In this document: positions 33,471 through 42,935 of the stretch, piece by piece
Numbering within the stretch: position 1 is the stretch's first letter
Layout: each line of letters starts with the position of its first letter
From: Sulfitobacter undariae
GTDB taxonomy: Bacteria; Pseudomonadota; Alphaproteobacteria; Rhodobacterales; Rhodobacteraceae
Assembly (NCBI RefSeq): GCF_014196805.1
Contig: NZ_JACIEI010000008.1
Location: 62,001-126,000 of the forward strand
DNA length: 64,000 nucleotides
Direction of reading: 5' to 3'
Made by a program: the position numbers and the translations under genes
Notes under the pieces: model-generated
What the model was told of the DNA's origin: nothing
The model's input: only the letters and a program-made list of their open reading frames with translations
The model's database searches: none

Positions 33471-35150
33471 GTGCGCTATAAAATGATTTCCCAACTTATT
33501 TCTACAACACGGCGTCGCTTAACGCGGCGCCAAATCGTCTTGTCACCTGTAGTGTTGATGGCTGTAACGACACTGTTTGTCCTGTTGGTGGACAATCGGA
33601 CGTTTTGGTCAACCGGAGCTGATGTCTTCAGAGGTCAAACATTGGCCTTGGTTGGTATTGGCGGGGCAGTGTATTTTCTGACGCTGGCCGTTTTTAGCGC
33701 CTTTGCCCTGCCTTGGGTGGTAAAGCCGTTTGCAATTTTCATCCTGATCCTGAGCAGTGTTTCATCCTACTACATGGATAACCTTGGTGTATTTATTGAC
33801 CGGAATATGATCCAGAATGTCATGGTCACAACCGTCAATGAATCCAAGCACTTGATTACCTTGGATTTCCTTTCACATGTTTTGATTTACGGCATCGTGC
33901 CATCTTTGGTTGTTGCGTTGGGTATCAAGATAAAAAAACAGCGCAAGCTGGTGATGTTCGGTGCGCCTGTTGCCGTCGCGGCTTTGTCTGTGCTTTTGAC
34001 CGTTGGTCTACTGTTCACAAATTACAAAGATTATTCGGCGGTTGTGAGAGCGAAAAGAGACTTTATGGGCAGCTATCAACCGGGCGCGCCCCTTGTCGGG
34101 ACTGTTCGATATGCAAGTATGGTTGGCAAAACGTTGAATGTGGTGGCGCAGCCAATCGGCCAAGACGCAGTGAAGGGGCCATCATATGATAAGCGTGATA
34201 AACCGTCACTGACCATTCTGGTTGTCGGGGAAACCGCACGGGCGCAGAACTTTAGCCTGAACGGCTACGCCGTCGATACAAACCCTGAGCTGTCCAAGCT
34301 TCCAATTCTTAACTTTGACAACGTATCATCCTGCGGCACCGCGACGGCGGTGTCGTTGCCCTGCATGTTCTCAAAATTTGGCAGGGCGGATTATACTTTT
34401 GAGAAAGGGCTGGCGAACCAGAATGTTCTGGATGTGCTCTCTAACGCGGATGTGAATGTAGAGTGGTGGGACAACAATACCGGTGACAAGGGGCTTGCGG
34501 CGCGCATTCCGACACGGTCCTTTTCAGTGGGTCCAGACTCGGAATTTTGCAGAGCTGGCGAATGTGATGATGGCGTATTTCTCGAAAATCTTAGAACTTA
34601 TGCCGAAGGGATCACAAAAGATACTGTTCTAGTCTTTCACCAGATAGGCACACATGGACCGGCCTATTATCTGCGATACCCGCCAGAGCTTGAAAAATTC
34701 AAACCTGCCTGCCGAACATCTGAATTCAAAAAATGTACGCGGCAAGAGATTGTGAATACCTACGATAATACAATCGCATACACAGATAAAGTTCTGGCCG
34801 AGACGATCCGCTTTTTACAAAGTCAGGACGATCTGAGCGCATCGCTTCTTTACATGTCAGATCATGGGGAGTCCTTGGGCGAAGGGGGTGTCTACCTTCA
34901 TGGAACGCCTTATTTTATGGCCCCTGAAGAACAGACAAAGGTCCCCATGATTTTGTGGATGTCGGACAAGTTCGAAAATCAGTTCAATATCATGAGTGAC
35001 TGCCTGTCTGGCAAAACATCATCCGCATTAAGTCAGGATAACTTGTTCCATTCACTCTTGGGAATGCTGGATATTAAGACGGACGAATATAATGAAAACC
35101 TCGATTTCTTTGCCTCTTGCAAAGGGCAAAAGCAAGTGAGTTTGCAATGA
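33471..35150 (+). CDS. eptA: Phosphoethanolamine--lipid A transferase
   Basis: A 559-residue EptA-type enzyme. About five N-terminal helices (30-190) precede a periplasmic sulfatase-fold domain. ETARAQNFSLNGY holds the metal-binding Glu, SCGTATAVSLPCMFS the nucleophilic Thr (T290), and YMSDHGESLGEGGVYLHGTPY further ligands. Cysteines are numerous, as in EptA, for disulfides. It adds phosphoethanolamine to lipid A and leaves diacylglycerol. GTG start at 33471; the ATG at 33483 is also possible. It overlaps dgkA by 4 nt, fitting a function in polymyxin resistance. Confidence 0.92.
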   Translation: MRYKMISQLISTTRRRLTRRQIVLSPVVLMAVTTLFVLLVDNRTFWSTGADVFRGQTLALVGIGGAVYFLTLAVFSAFALPWVVKPFAIFILILSSVSSYYMDNLGVFIDRNMIQNVMVTTVNESKHLITLDFLSHVLIYGIVPSLVVALGIKIKKQRKLVMFGAPVAVAALSVLLTVGLLFTNYKDYSAVVRAKRDFMGSYQPGAPLVGTVRYASMVGKTLNVVAQPIGQDAVKGPSYDKRDKPSLTILVVGETARAQNFSLNGYAVDTNPELSKLPILNFDNVSSCGTATAVSLPCMFSKFGRADYTFEKGLANQNVLDVLSNADVNVEWWDNNTGDKGLAARIPTRSFSVGPDSEFCRAGECDDGVFLENLRTYAEGITKDTVLVFHQIGTHGPAYYLRYPPELEKFKPACRTSEFKKCTRQEIVNTYDNTIAYTDKVLAETIRFLQSQDDLSASLLYMSDHGESLGEGGVYLHGTPYFMAPEEQTKVPMILWMSDKFENQFNIMSDCLSGKTSSALSQDNLFHSLLGMLDIKTDEYNENLDFFASCKGQKQVSLQ

Positions 35151-35548
35151 TGTCTGAACACAATACCGTACGGCCGAAGCCTGCCCGCATTACTGGCATC
35201 AGGCATGTTTTTGCGGCGGCTGGATACTCTATCGGGGGCGTAAGGCGGCTTTGGCAGGAAACAGCATTCCGGCATATCTTGCTGGCATTGGTGATTTGTT
35301 TGGCATTGCTATTTGCCATTGACGCCAGCGTGATGGAATTCAGCGGGTTGTTGGTTTTGTTCTTCGCGCTTGTCGCTGTCGAAGCACTCAACACGGCGAT
35401 TGAATGTATCGTCGACCACCTTGCGCCAAACTGGGCAGAATTCGCACGAGATGCCAAGGATTTGGGGTCTCTCGCAACGATGTGCTTGCTTTTGGCAAAT
35501 GGTATCTATCTAGGCAGCCTTATGCTTGAGTACTTCGAGGTGCTTTAA
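35147..35548 (+). CDS. dgkA: Diacylglycerol kinase
   Basis: A 133-residue DgkA; start ATG 35147 overlaps the eptA stop (ATGA). Three membrane helices and the conserved EALNTAIECIVDHLAPNWAEFARDAKDLGSLA, containing the catalytic Glu and ATP-binding acidic residues. It phosphorylates diacylglycerol to phosphatidate and so recycles the by-product of EptA. The coupling of the two genes makes metabolic sense. Confidence 0.92.
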   Translation: MMSEHNTVRPKPARITGIRHVFAAAGYSIGGVRRLWQETAFRHILLALVICLALLFAIDASVMEFSGLLVLFFALVAVEALNTAIECIVDHLAPNWAEFARDAKDLGSLATMCLLLANGIYLGSLMLEYFEVL

Positions 35549-35622
35549 ATTATCTTTATCTGATAACTGTGCCAGTGTCTTATATCGCGAGCCGCAAGTA
35601 AGCCGAATTCAGGGATTAGATC

Positions 35623-36279
35623 ATGCGTATATTGTTGATTGAGGACGAAGCAGATTTGGCAGCGCCGGTCATTGATCATTTGAAAGCTGATCAAAATGTC
35701 GTTGATTGGTTTTCAACACTGTCTGACGGAGACAGTGCGGCGCGCGATATTGAATACAATGTCATCCTGCTTGATCTTCAGCTGCCGGATGGGGATGGGT
35801 TGGCGCTGCTGAAATCGGTCAGGTCACGTAATCAGCACACCCCAATCATTATTCTTACCGCGCGGGACAAGATATCTGATCGGATAAAGGGATTGAACGA
35901 AGGCGCTGATGATTATGTTATCAAGCCTTTTGATCTGGATGAGTTGACTGCACGGATCAACACAGTTTGTCGCCGGACGTCAGAGCGGTCTAGTCAGATC
36001 GTTTCCATTGGCGACATCAGTGTTGATTTGAATGCACACTCGGTGTCGCGGGGCGGCGAAAGTATCAGATTAACTGCAAAAGAATGGGGCGTGTTTGAGT
36101 GCCTCATAACAAGACGATCCAAAATCGTGCCAAAAGAAACCCTGGAACTTTCCCTCTACGCTTTTGGGGATGAGATCGAGAGCAATGCAATCGAAGCCCA
36201 TGTGAGTAGGTTGCGTGGTAAGCTGGGCAAGGAACTGATCATCACGCATCGCGGCCTTGGGTATCGGCTGGAAGCATGA
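35623..36279 (+). CDS. OmpR-family response regulator (PmrA/QseB-like)
   Basis: A 218-residue response regulator. Receiver domain 1-115 with acidic pocket D8 and phospho-accepting D51 (NVILLDLQLPDGDG) and K101 in YVIKPFD. C-terminal winged helix about 125-215 (RLTAKEWGVFECLITRRSKIVPKE; EAHVSRLRGKLG). It overlaps the sensor kinase gene by 4 nt. Next to eptA-dgkA, this pair probably acts like PmrAB, switching lipid A modification. Confidence 0.92.
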   Translation: MRILLIEDEADLAAPVIDHLKADQNVVDWFSTLSDGDSAARDIEYNVILLDLQLPDGDGLALLKSVRSRNQHTPIIILTARDKISDRIKGLNEGADDYVIKPFDLDELTARINTVCRRTSERSSQIVSIGDISVDLNAHSVSRGGESIRLTAKEWGVFECLITRRSKIVPKETLELSLYAFGDEIESNAIEAHVSRLRGKLGKELIITHRGLGYRLEA

Positions 36280-37640
36280 GCCAGCACCCCAAGAGCCTTC
36301 TTCGCACACTTTTGAAATCTATGCTTGTGCCAAGTATCGTGGCCATCATTCTGGGCGGGACCTTCGCCTTTTTGACTGTAAGAAATGAATATGATGAAGT
36401 GTTGGACGATAGTTTGACCGATCGGGCATATTTGCTGCTTGGCATGATGCAGGAAACGTTGGCGACCGATGGCCAGCAACAACTGCCCATCATATCTGAA
36501 CTATTAGCATTTGAAGACGAAATACTTGCCGCCAGAGATCGGACAGTGTTTTGGCTACTGGATGCAAACGGAAGGGTATTAGAGCGGTCACCACTGGCTG
36601 TTGAAGGGCTGTTCCCATCTGGCATGGAGCAAGGCTTTACCTTTGCAAACGGCTATCGGTTCAGGATGTTGAATGATCCGTCAGGCGCTGCGATCGTCGT
36701 GGGTGAACCTCTACATGAGCGGGATGAGGCCATCGGTGAAATCGTGTTAGGTGTCATGCTTGGCTTTCTTACGTTGGTTGTCATCATGTGGATCACAACC
36801 GTCAGGTCGTTACGCCTTGCTGTTGCGTCTATCGAAACCCTGAGTGAGAATATTGCGGGTAAAAGCGAGCATAATCTGACAGCCATTGATCGTAGCCATT
36901 CATTTCACGAGATTGAGCCCGCCCTTGATACGTTGGATGAATTGATGGTGCGGCTCAATACAGCGATCGTGGCTGAACGAGAGTTCGCAACCGTCGCCGC
37001 GCATGAGCTAAGGACACCAATTGCGATTTGCCTCGCACATGTCCAACGCCTTAAAGCGAGGTTGGAAGTGCCCAAAGCCGTAGGCAACGCAGAGGCAATT
37101 GAACAGGGCCTCAAGCGTTTGTCACGGTTGGTGGAACGGCTTCTGCAATTGTCACGCGCACAATCTGGTTTGGGCATAAGTTCCGAAGTGTCAGATATAA
37201 ATGAGGTGACCAAGTTGCTGCTGGGTGAGTTGCGAAAACGACTGCCAAGAGCGCATAGGGTTGAAGTCCGTGACCCCACTGGCATTTACGAGAGTAATAT
37301 AGACCCGGACGCTTTTGGCATCATACTGAGCAATCTTTTCGAAAACGCGCTGAAGTATTGCGATGGTCCAGACGGGATCATGATAAATGCGTCCTCCGCT
37401 GGTGAGGTTTCAATATCCAACGACTGCGCGGCACTGACCGACGAGGAAGTTACAGAGATAACAAAGCGGTTTGTGCGCAAGTCGAATTCAGATGACGGAT
37501 TTGGTCTTGGGTTGTCGATTGTTCAATCCCTCTGTGATCAGACCGGCTGTGTTCTAGAAATCACATCACCGATGCGTGGCAGCTCACGTGGATTTACGGC
37601 CACTTTGAAACTGCCTGCCCAAATCACACCAGATGCTTAG
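36276..37640 (+). CDS. Sensor histidine kinase partnered with the OmpR regulator
   Basis: A 454-residue kinase. One helix near 15-35, a periplasmic sensor region to about 155, a second helix near 160-180, a HAMP-like linker, and the DHp helix with H243 in AAHELRTPIA. The HATPase domain has N-box NLFENALKYCDG and G-box GFGLGLSIVQSL. Intact. Likely senses envelope cues for the eptA operon; signal not deducible from sequence. Confidence 0.9.
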   Translation: MSQHPKSLLRTLLKSMLVPSIVAIILGGTFAFLTVRNEYDEVLDDSLTDRAYLLLGMMQETLATDGQQQLPIISELLAFEDEILAARDRTVFWLLDANGRVLERSPLAVEGLFPSGMEQGFTFANGYRFRMLNDPSGAAIVVGEPLHERDEAIGEIVLGVMLGFLTLVVIMWITTVRSLRLAVASIETLSENIAGKSEHNLTAIDRSHSFHEIEPALDTLDELMVRLNTAIVAEREFATVAAHELRTPIAICLAHVQRLKARLEVPKAVGNAEAIEQGLKRLSRLVERLLQLSRAQSGLGISSEVSDINEVTKLLLGELRKRLPRAHRVEVRDPTGIYESNIDPDAFGIILSNLFENALKYCDGPDGIMINASSAGEVSISNDCAALTDEEVTEITKRFVRKSNSDDGFGLGLSIVQSLCDQTGCVLEITSPMRGSSRGFTATLKLPAQITPDA

Positions 37641-37669
37641 GCTCAGGGCTTATAACCAGAATATCACTG

Positions 37670-37894
37670 TTGCAGCGAGAACGACGGCGAGAGGAATACC
37701 TTGGGGCATCGGTCATCACATGTTGCCACGCGCCGCCAATCTTTGAGTCTGACAAGCATGATCTTGACCCGGTTGCGCTAAAAAACAAGACAACGTGGCC
37801 GGAATCACATCAAGGGTGGTTGAAATATGACGGGCCTGTGGACGCTTGCACAGGCTGCCCCATTTTATCAGAGCACTTCAATATCAGACGATGA
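37670..37894 (+). pseudogene. Possible mobile-element debris between kinase and TRAP genes
   Basis: An open frame of 74 codons whose middle (CCHAPPIFESDKHDLDPVALKN) resembles peptide patterns I associate with antisense or flanking frames of insertion sequences in alphaproteobacteria. It has no good start and overlaps the end of the convergent TRAP gene. A hairpin (37834-37840 with 37849-37855) lies in it. Recognition is weak and could be chance. Confidence 0.2.
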
Positions 37895-39668
37895 GACCCG
37901 AAAACACGACGGCCAGTCCCGCGCCAACCATTAACACCGTGGGGATGATCGTACGCGCGCCAATTAGCCCGTACGAGACAAGCGTCAGCCCAAATGCAAG
38001 CCGCAGCATGGCAATGAATGCAGCAACAGGTGCCTCAGCCAATCGAAGGATATCGGGGTTCGCGATCATACCCAGTGGAATGATATACAAGCCAACACCC
38101 AGCGCCATGGCGGTCATCGCGACTTTGAGCCAGTTTTCCCCGACCATCCCCGCTGCAATAAACACCGCACCACAGACCGGAGGCGTGATTGTGGATAACA
38201 AGGCAAACCAGAACACAAACAGATGGGCCTGTAACGGTTCCAGCCCCAGTTGCATGAGTGCAGGACCTGCAACCGAGACACAGATGACATAGGCGGCGGT
38301 CGTTGGTACTTCCATACCAAGGATCAGACAGGCCAATGCAGTCAGAAGCAGAGAGGGCCAAAGCAATCCGTTAGAGCCCTCAAGGATCAGCGATGTGATC
38401 TTGACCCCTAACCCCGTGATCGACAACACGCCGATGATGATGGACGCACATAGAATGATCGCTGCAATCATTGACACCTGTTTGGCAGCGTTCAACACAG
38501 CGCTGGTGAAACGGTCGATGATTTGGGCACGGTCGCTTTTTAGATCAGCATTGATGAATAACAATAGCGCGCCAGCTAAAATGGCTAATGTGGCGGAGTA
38601 TTCAGGCGTAAACTTTGCGCCAAACATAGCCCAAAGCAGGACGCAGAAGGGTACAAGGAAGAACAGCGAAGTTATAATCACATCGCGACGTGCGGGTTGA
38701 TCTGCAGCATCTACCCCGTTCAAGTCAAAGCGGCGGGCATAAGCATTAATGCCAACCCAAACCGCAAGGAAATAGAGAAACGCAGGCAGGATCGCGGCCG
38801 CCATGATCGATGTGTAGGGCACGCCTGTTAGCTCAACCATTACAAAGGCGCCTGCGCCCATCAGCGGCGGCATGATTTGTCCGCCTGAGGAGGCTACGGC
38901 CTCGACCGCGGCTGAAAGGCGCTTGGGATATCCAAGCTTTGTCATCGCGGGAAGGGTGATCGCACCCGTAGAGGCGACATTGGCTGACGCCGAGCCTGAG
39001 ATCGAGCCGAAAAGTGCGGAAGATATAACCGATACTTTGGCGGCCCCGCCTTTGAGCCGACCGGCAGCAGCCGCCGCGACATTCATAAATCCCTGTCCGG
39101 CTTCTCCCGCGTTCAGGACTGCTCCGAAGATCACAAAGATTGCCACCACACCGACCGACACCCCCGTGAGCGAGCCCCAAATGCCGCCTTCAGCAATGGT
39201 GAGTGTACCCAAAAAACTGTTGAGAGGTGTGCCAGAATGCCCGAACTGGCCTGGAATATATTGACCATAAAGCCCGTAGAGTAACGCTGCTCCCGCAACC
39301 AGCGGCAAGGGCCAGCCGATGGCGCGGCGGGCAGTTTCTAGTGTGACGCCCAGCAAAGTGAACGCAATCGCTTTTTGAAAATTTCCCTCAAGAAACCCGT
39401 ATTGATCACCCAGCATATCGTGATTGAGCGCAATCCAAAGCGATGCTCCAACGCCTAGCAGGGCCAGCACTGTACCGCTGATCAGACCTGCACGGCTGGT
39501 CGCCCCCAACACCAGAACAAAGGGGAGGATGAAGGCCATATGCACAGGGCGGCTGACCAGATTGGGTACAAGCCCGGAAAAGATCAGCACAATATGATAG
39601 CTCACCAAACCAGTGGCCAGAAGCAGCCAGAACGCAGAGGTTAGACGGGCCGAGAAGGATGTGTTCAT
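37884..39668 (-). CDS. TAXI-type TRAP transporter, fused DctQM permease
   Basis: About 594 residues with start MNTSFSARLTSAFWLL. It is a fused small and large permease with an N-terminal 4-helix DctQ-like region and a C-terminal DctM-like region (GSISGSASANVASTGAITLPAMTKLGYPKRLSAAVEAVASSGGQIMPPLMGAGAF). This form accompanies TAXI binding proteins, encoded 69 nt upstream. Substrates of TAXI systems include C4-dicarboxylates and glutamate-like acids, but the ligand here is unknown. Confidence 0.92.
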   Translation of the reverse strand: MNTSFSARLTSAFWLLLATGLVSYHIVLIFSGLVPNLVSRPVHMAFILPFVLVLGATSRAGLISGTVLALLGVGASLWIALNHDMLGDQYGFLEGNFQKAIAFTLLGVTLETARRAIGWPLPLVAGAALLYGLYGQYIPGQFGHSGTPLNSFLGTLTIAEGGIWGSLTGVSVGVVAIFVIFGAVLNAGEAGQGFMNVAAAAAGRLKGGAAKVSVISSALFGSISGSASANVASTGAITLPAMTKLGYPKRLSAAVEAVASSGGQIMPPLMGAGAFVMVELTGVPYTSIMAAAILPAFLYFLAVWVGINAYARRFDLNGVDAADQPARRDVIITSLFFLVPFCVLLWAMFGAKFTPEYSATLAILAGALLLFINADLKSDRAQIIDRFTSAVLNAAKQVSMIAAIILCASIIIGVLSITGLGVKITSLILEGSNGLLWPSLLLTALACLILGMEVPTTAAYVICVSVAGPALMQLGLEPLQAHLFVFWFALLSTITPPVCGAVFIAAGMVGENWLKVAMTAMALGVGLYIIPLGMIANPDILRLAEAPVAAFIAMLRLAFGLTLVSYGLIGARTIIPTVLMVGAGLAVVFSGLIV

Positions 39669-39737
39669 TAAAGTACTCTGTGCAAAGATAGGGAAGCAGG
39701 CCGGTAACATGATCCGGCCTGCCGTAGCGTGTATCTA

Positions 39738-40697
39738 TTATTTCTGGTCGTCGCTCAGAGCAATACCAGCCTCGGTGTAATAGCGCACAGCGCCGGGATG
39801 AATTTGACCTTTGATTGTGCGCAGCAACGCCTGATCAACACCATTCCACCACGGTGAGTTACCACCCAGCTTTGCTTTGCTGTCCCAGAATGTCTTGGTC
39901 AGCTGATAGGCCGTTTCATCATCCATTGCGGTGGTTGTATACGCGACAACGGGAAGTGAAGTTGTGACGATGTCAGTATCCTGATCGGAATAAGTGCCAG
40001 CAGGAATTGTTAACTTGGTGCGTTTGGTTTGCGCAATTTGTTCATCGCTTAGGGATAGAATTTTGACCGACGTAGAGGCTGCCGCTTCGATCACGTTCGG
40101 CGCGGGCCACGAACCTGCTGTGACAAAACCATCAATTTGGCCGTTCTTTAGGGCCGCAACCGCATTAGAAATTTCTGCATCAGCAACCTTTACTTTGTCG
40201 GTCAGGCCAAACAATTTCAGATACTTCTCACCTTCTGTGGCGCCGAATGATCCTTTGCCAAGCAGGATGGTTTTACCCTCAAGTTGGGCCAGTTCCGTGA
40301 CGCCGCTGTCGGCGGACATAACAAAATGCATGGTCAGGGACGGGATCGGGAACAGCGCACGTATTTCGTCGAATGCTGGATCGCCCTTGTTCTCGAACAT
40401 GGCTTTGCCTTGCTGTGCAAGACCGACCAATGCGGGAGGTGTGGTAAAGACGTAATCGCCTCCACGTGCTTTGGCTTCCATGACGTTCTGCACAGAACCT
40501 TGGCTTTCCTCGATTGTGACAATGACATCGCCATTGGTGCCAGTTTTCATGGCTTCGGCCAACTCGACGCCCATCTGGTAATAAGAAGAGCCGGCTTTGG
40601 CCGACTTGTAAGTGATCCGCGTTTCTGCGGATACCGCTGTTGTCATGGCTGCTGTAACGGCGAGCGCTGTCGCTGCTGTTTTCAGAATTGTAATCAT
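39738..40697 (-). CDS. TAXI-family TRAP substrate-binding protein
   Basis: About 319 residues with start MITILKTAATALAVTAAMTTAVSAE, following GAGGGAGAA. Signal peptide ends near A24. The family features RITYKSAKAGSSYYQMGVELAEAMK and GKGSFGATEGEKYLKLFGL are typical of TAXI (TRAP-associated extracytoplasmic immunogenic) proteins. It delivers ligand to the fused permease. Only one gene pair, so a complete two-component TRAP system. Confidence 0.92.
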   Translation of the reverse strand: MITILKTAATALAVTAAMTTAVSAETRITYKSAKAGSSYYQMGVELAEAMKTGTNGDVIVTIEESQGSVQNVMEAKARGGDYVFTTPPALVGLAQQGKAMFENKGDPAFDEIRALFPIPSLTMHFVMSADSGVTELAQLEGKTILLGKGSFGATEGEKYLKLFGLTDKVKVADAEISNAVAALKNGQIDGFVTAGSWPAPNVIEAAASTSVKILSLSDEQIAQTKRTKLTIPAGTYSDQDTDIVTTSLPVVAYTTTAMDDETAYQLTKTFWDSKAKLGGNSPWWNGVDQALLRTIKGQIHPGAVRYYTEAGIALSDDQK

Positions 40698-41015
40698 TTT
40701 AGATTCTCCCTCAGGATAGTGTGGTAACAAATAAACCGTGACGTGTCTGGCCGTTTTCTACAAGATTGATTGGGTTCTGGCATGCCGCAAAGAAAGCTGC
40801 ACTGCGCCCCTGTCCATAGCGTGAACGCAAGCCGTGATGAATAGCTATTGAAAATAGGTCCTTAAGTTCCGAGGAACTAGAACCAGAAGCTTCACCTAAG
40901 CAATATATACCACCGTGTGGAGGACATGGTATTCATAGACATGGCGGGCATGGCAGCGGGGCCAATCGTGGCACAGTGGTTTGCCTTTCTGCCCTCTATA
41001 TCATGGGCCACGAGC
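40698..41015. other. Intergenic region between TAXI system and TRAP system 2
   Basis: About 318 nt with no convincing gene. It should hold the promoter of the TAXI genes and the end of the preceding minus-strand TRAP operon. No clear terminator or operator was seen, only a short palindrome GGCATGCC near 40779. Confidence 0.4.
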
Positions 41016-42320
41016 CTAGTTCAAACCTGGCAACCACAGGATAATTTGTGGGAAAGCAACCATAAGCGTCACAACAACAGCATCCGCCACCAAAAACCAT
41101 ATGACCCCACGGAAGATCACGCCCAAGGAAATAGATCGGTCCACGACACCTTTTATGACAAAGACGTTGAGCCCGACAGGTGGCGTGATCATACCAATTT
41201 CAAGGAATTTTGCCACGAAGACACCAAACCAGACCAATGAAATCCCTGCCTCTCCCACCACGGGCAGAAGGACGGGCAATGTAAGAAGCATTGCGCCAAT
41301 CGGATCAAGAAACATGCCAAGGATGATGTACACAAAGGCGATACCACAAATAAGCGCTAGTTCTGAGGCCCCAAATGCAAGGATGGTTTGGGTGATTAAC
41401 TCGCCCGAACCCGATAATGCCAAAAACCGTGTGAGTAAATTTGCACCGATCGCAATTAAGAAAAGTGCGGCAGTTGTCACAATTGTTTCGTTTACCGATT
41501 GCCGCAGCTTGGCCAATGTCAGACCGCCGTTGATCCATGCAATGATGCAAGCCGCCAATGCACCAACTGCGCCTGCCTCTGTTGCGGTAAACAGATTTGA
41601 AAACATGCCGCCGATCACAACGATAAAGAGTGTGATAACAGGCCAGATGCCGCGCAAGTGCGAAAGACGCTCTGCCCAACTGGCGGGGTCTTCGCGCCTT
41701 GGGGCCAGCGACGGGTTAATGCGCACGCGAATGTAAATCATCAGCGAATAAACAAGGGCGGTTAGCACGCCTGCGCCAACGCCGCCCAAGAACAAATCAC
41801 CAATTGGGACTTGTGCGAATATCCCAAAAAGGATCAACAAAATGGAGGGCGGGATGAGTGCGCCAAGAGTGCCTGCCGCGGCGATGGAGCCTGTTGCCAG
41901 ACCCGGATCATATCCCGCTCGTGTCATTTCAGGGACTGCGATCCGCCCCATTGCCGCGGCACATGCCACTGATGATCCCGTCACGGCAGCAAAACCACCC
42001 GCCCCGAAAACCGATGCAATCGCCAGACCTCCGGGTAATGCGCCTAACCACGACCGCGCTGCCGAGAAAAGGGCGCGTGTCATGCCACCATGATAGCAAA
42101 TATACCCCATGAGGAGAAACATGGGCACTGACGAGAGTGTCCACTTGGCAGCAAATTGGTAGGGCACACTGGTCAAAATTCCCCAAGCAGGGCGTGGTCC
42201 TAAAAGAACGTAAATACCTGTGAAACTGACCAAAATAAGGGAGAGCCCCACAGGCATGCGCAACAGCAGCATCACAACCAGAATGCCAAGCCCGATAAGC
42301 CCAATGATTTCAGGTGTCAT
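41016..42320 (-). CDS. TRAP transporter large permease DctM, system 2
   Basis: A 434-residue DctM, paralogous to the one at 27311: both share the GSAxFxAVTGSSxACAAAMGRIAVPEM pattern and the ending GMITPPxGxNVFVIK. About twelve helices. Last gene of the minus-strand operon that begins with the carboxylase. Coupled by 4 nt to dctQ. Confidence 0.92.
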   Translation of the reverse strand: MTPEIIGLIGLGILVVMLLLRMPVGLSLILVSFTGIYVLLGPRPAWGILTSVPYQFAAKWTLSSVPMFLLMGYICYHGGMTRALFSAARSWLGALPGGLAIASVFGAGGFAAVTGSSVACAAAMGRIAVPEMTRAGYDPGLATGSIAAAGTLGALIPPSILLILFGIFAQVPIGDLFLGGVGAGVLTALVYSLMIYIRVRINPSLAPRREDPASWAERLSHLRGIWPVITLFIVVIGGMFSNLFTATEAGAVGALAACIIAWINGGLTLAKLRQSVNETIVTTAALFLIAIGANLLTRFLALSGSGELITQTILAFGASELALICGIAFVYIILGMFLDPIGAMLLTLPVLLPVVGEAGISLVWFGVFVAKFLEIGMITPPVGLNVFVIKGVVDRSISLGVIFRGVIWFLVADAVVVTLMVAFPQIILWLPGLN

Positions 42321-42865
42321 TGTGTCGCCTCCGACGCGGTTTCAATAGGATCAGAAATGAGTTGCACCTGCGCTTGCTCAGACCCTGCAAGCCCTAAAAA
42401 GACACGCAGAAGGTAGATGAATGAAAGCATGGCAAAACCAAGCGGAAGCAAAAAGTATCCTTGCCATATGGGCATAGAGACGCCGTTTTCCACGGTCACG
42501 GATCCACTGCTAAACCGTCGCATGGCTTCGTCCCACATCGTCCAAGCCAGCCCTGCGCTGGTGACAGCGGATAATAGATGAATGACAATGCCTGTGATCC
42601 TTTGCCCCCATGCAGGCAGACGCCCGTAAATCAAATCCACAGAAATATGTCGGTCTTCTGCTTCGGCTAAAGCAAGCGGCAGGAAAGCGATTGCGACCAT
42701 AAAGTAATTGGCAACAATGACAGAAACCAGCGGAACGCGGATATCAAATGCCTTTCCGGTGAATGCGTCGATCGAAACAATCAGCATCATTGCGATGACG
42801 GCAAAGGCTGCAACTCCGCCTGCAAGACGGCTCAGCAGTATATTCAGGCGAATTAGAGCAGACAT
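42317..42865 (-). CDS. TRAP transporter small permease DctQ, system 2
   Basis: A 182-residue four-helix protein. DctQ marks: ANYFMVAIAFLPLALAEAEDRHISVDLIYGRLPAWGQRITG. Follows dctP by 70 nt and overlaps dctM by 4 nt. The C terminus ends in a short charged tail. Confidence 0.88.
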   Translation of the reverse strand: MSALIRLNILLSRLAGGVAAFAVIAMMLIVSIDAFTGKAFDIRVPLVSVIVANYFMVAIAFLPLALAEAEDRHISVDLIYGRLPAWGQRITGIVIHLLSAVTSAGLAWTMWDEAMRRFSSGSVTVENGVSMPIWQGYFLLPLGFAMLSFIYLLRVFLGLAGSEQAQVQLISDPIETASEATQ

Positions 42866-42935
42866 TTAACTGACCTTCATGGGGCTGGAATGAACGGTGG
42901 CCCGCCCGTAATCAAAGAGGCGGACCAGCAATAGC

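Noticed and set aside
40917..41240. 107-codon plus-strand ORF
   Set aside because: It overlaps the end of dctM 2 on the other strand and its sequence is compositionally unlike a protein.
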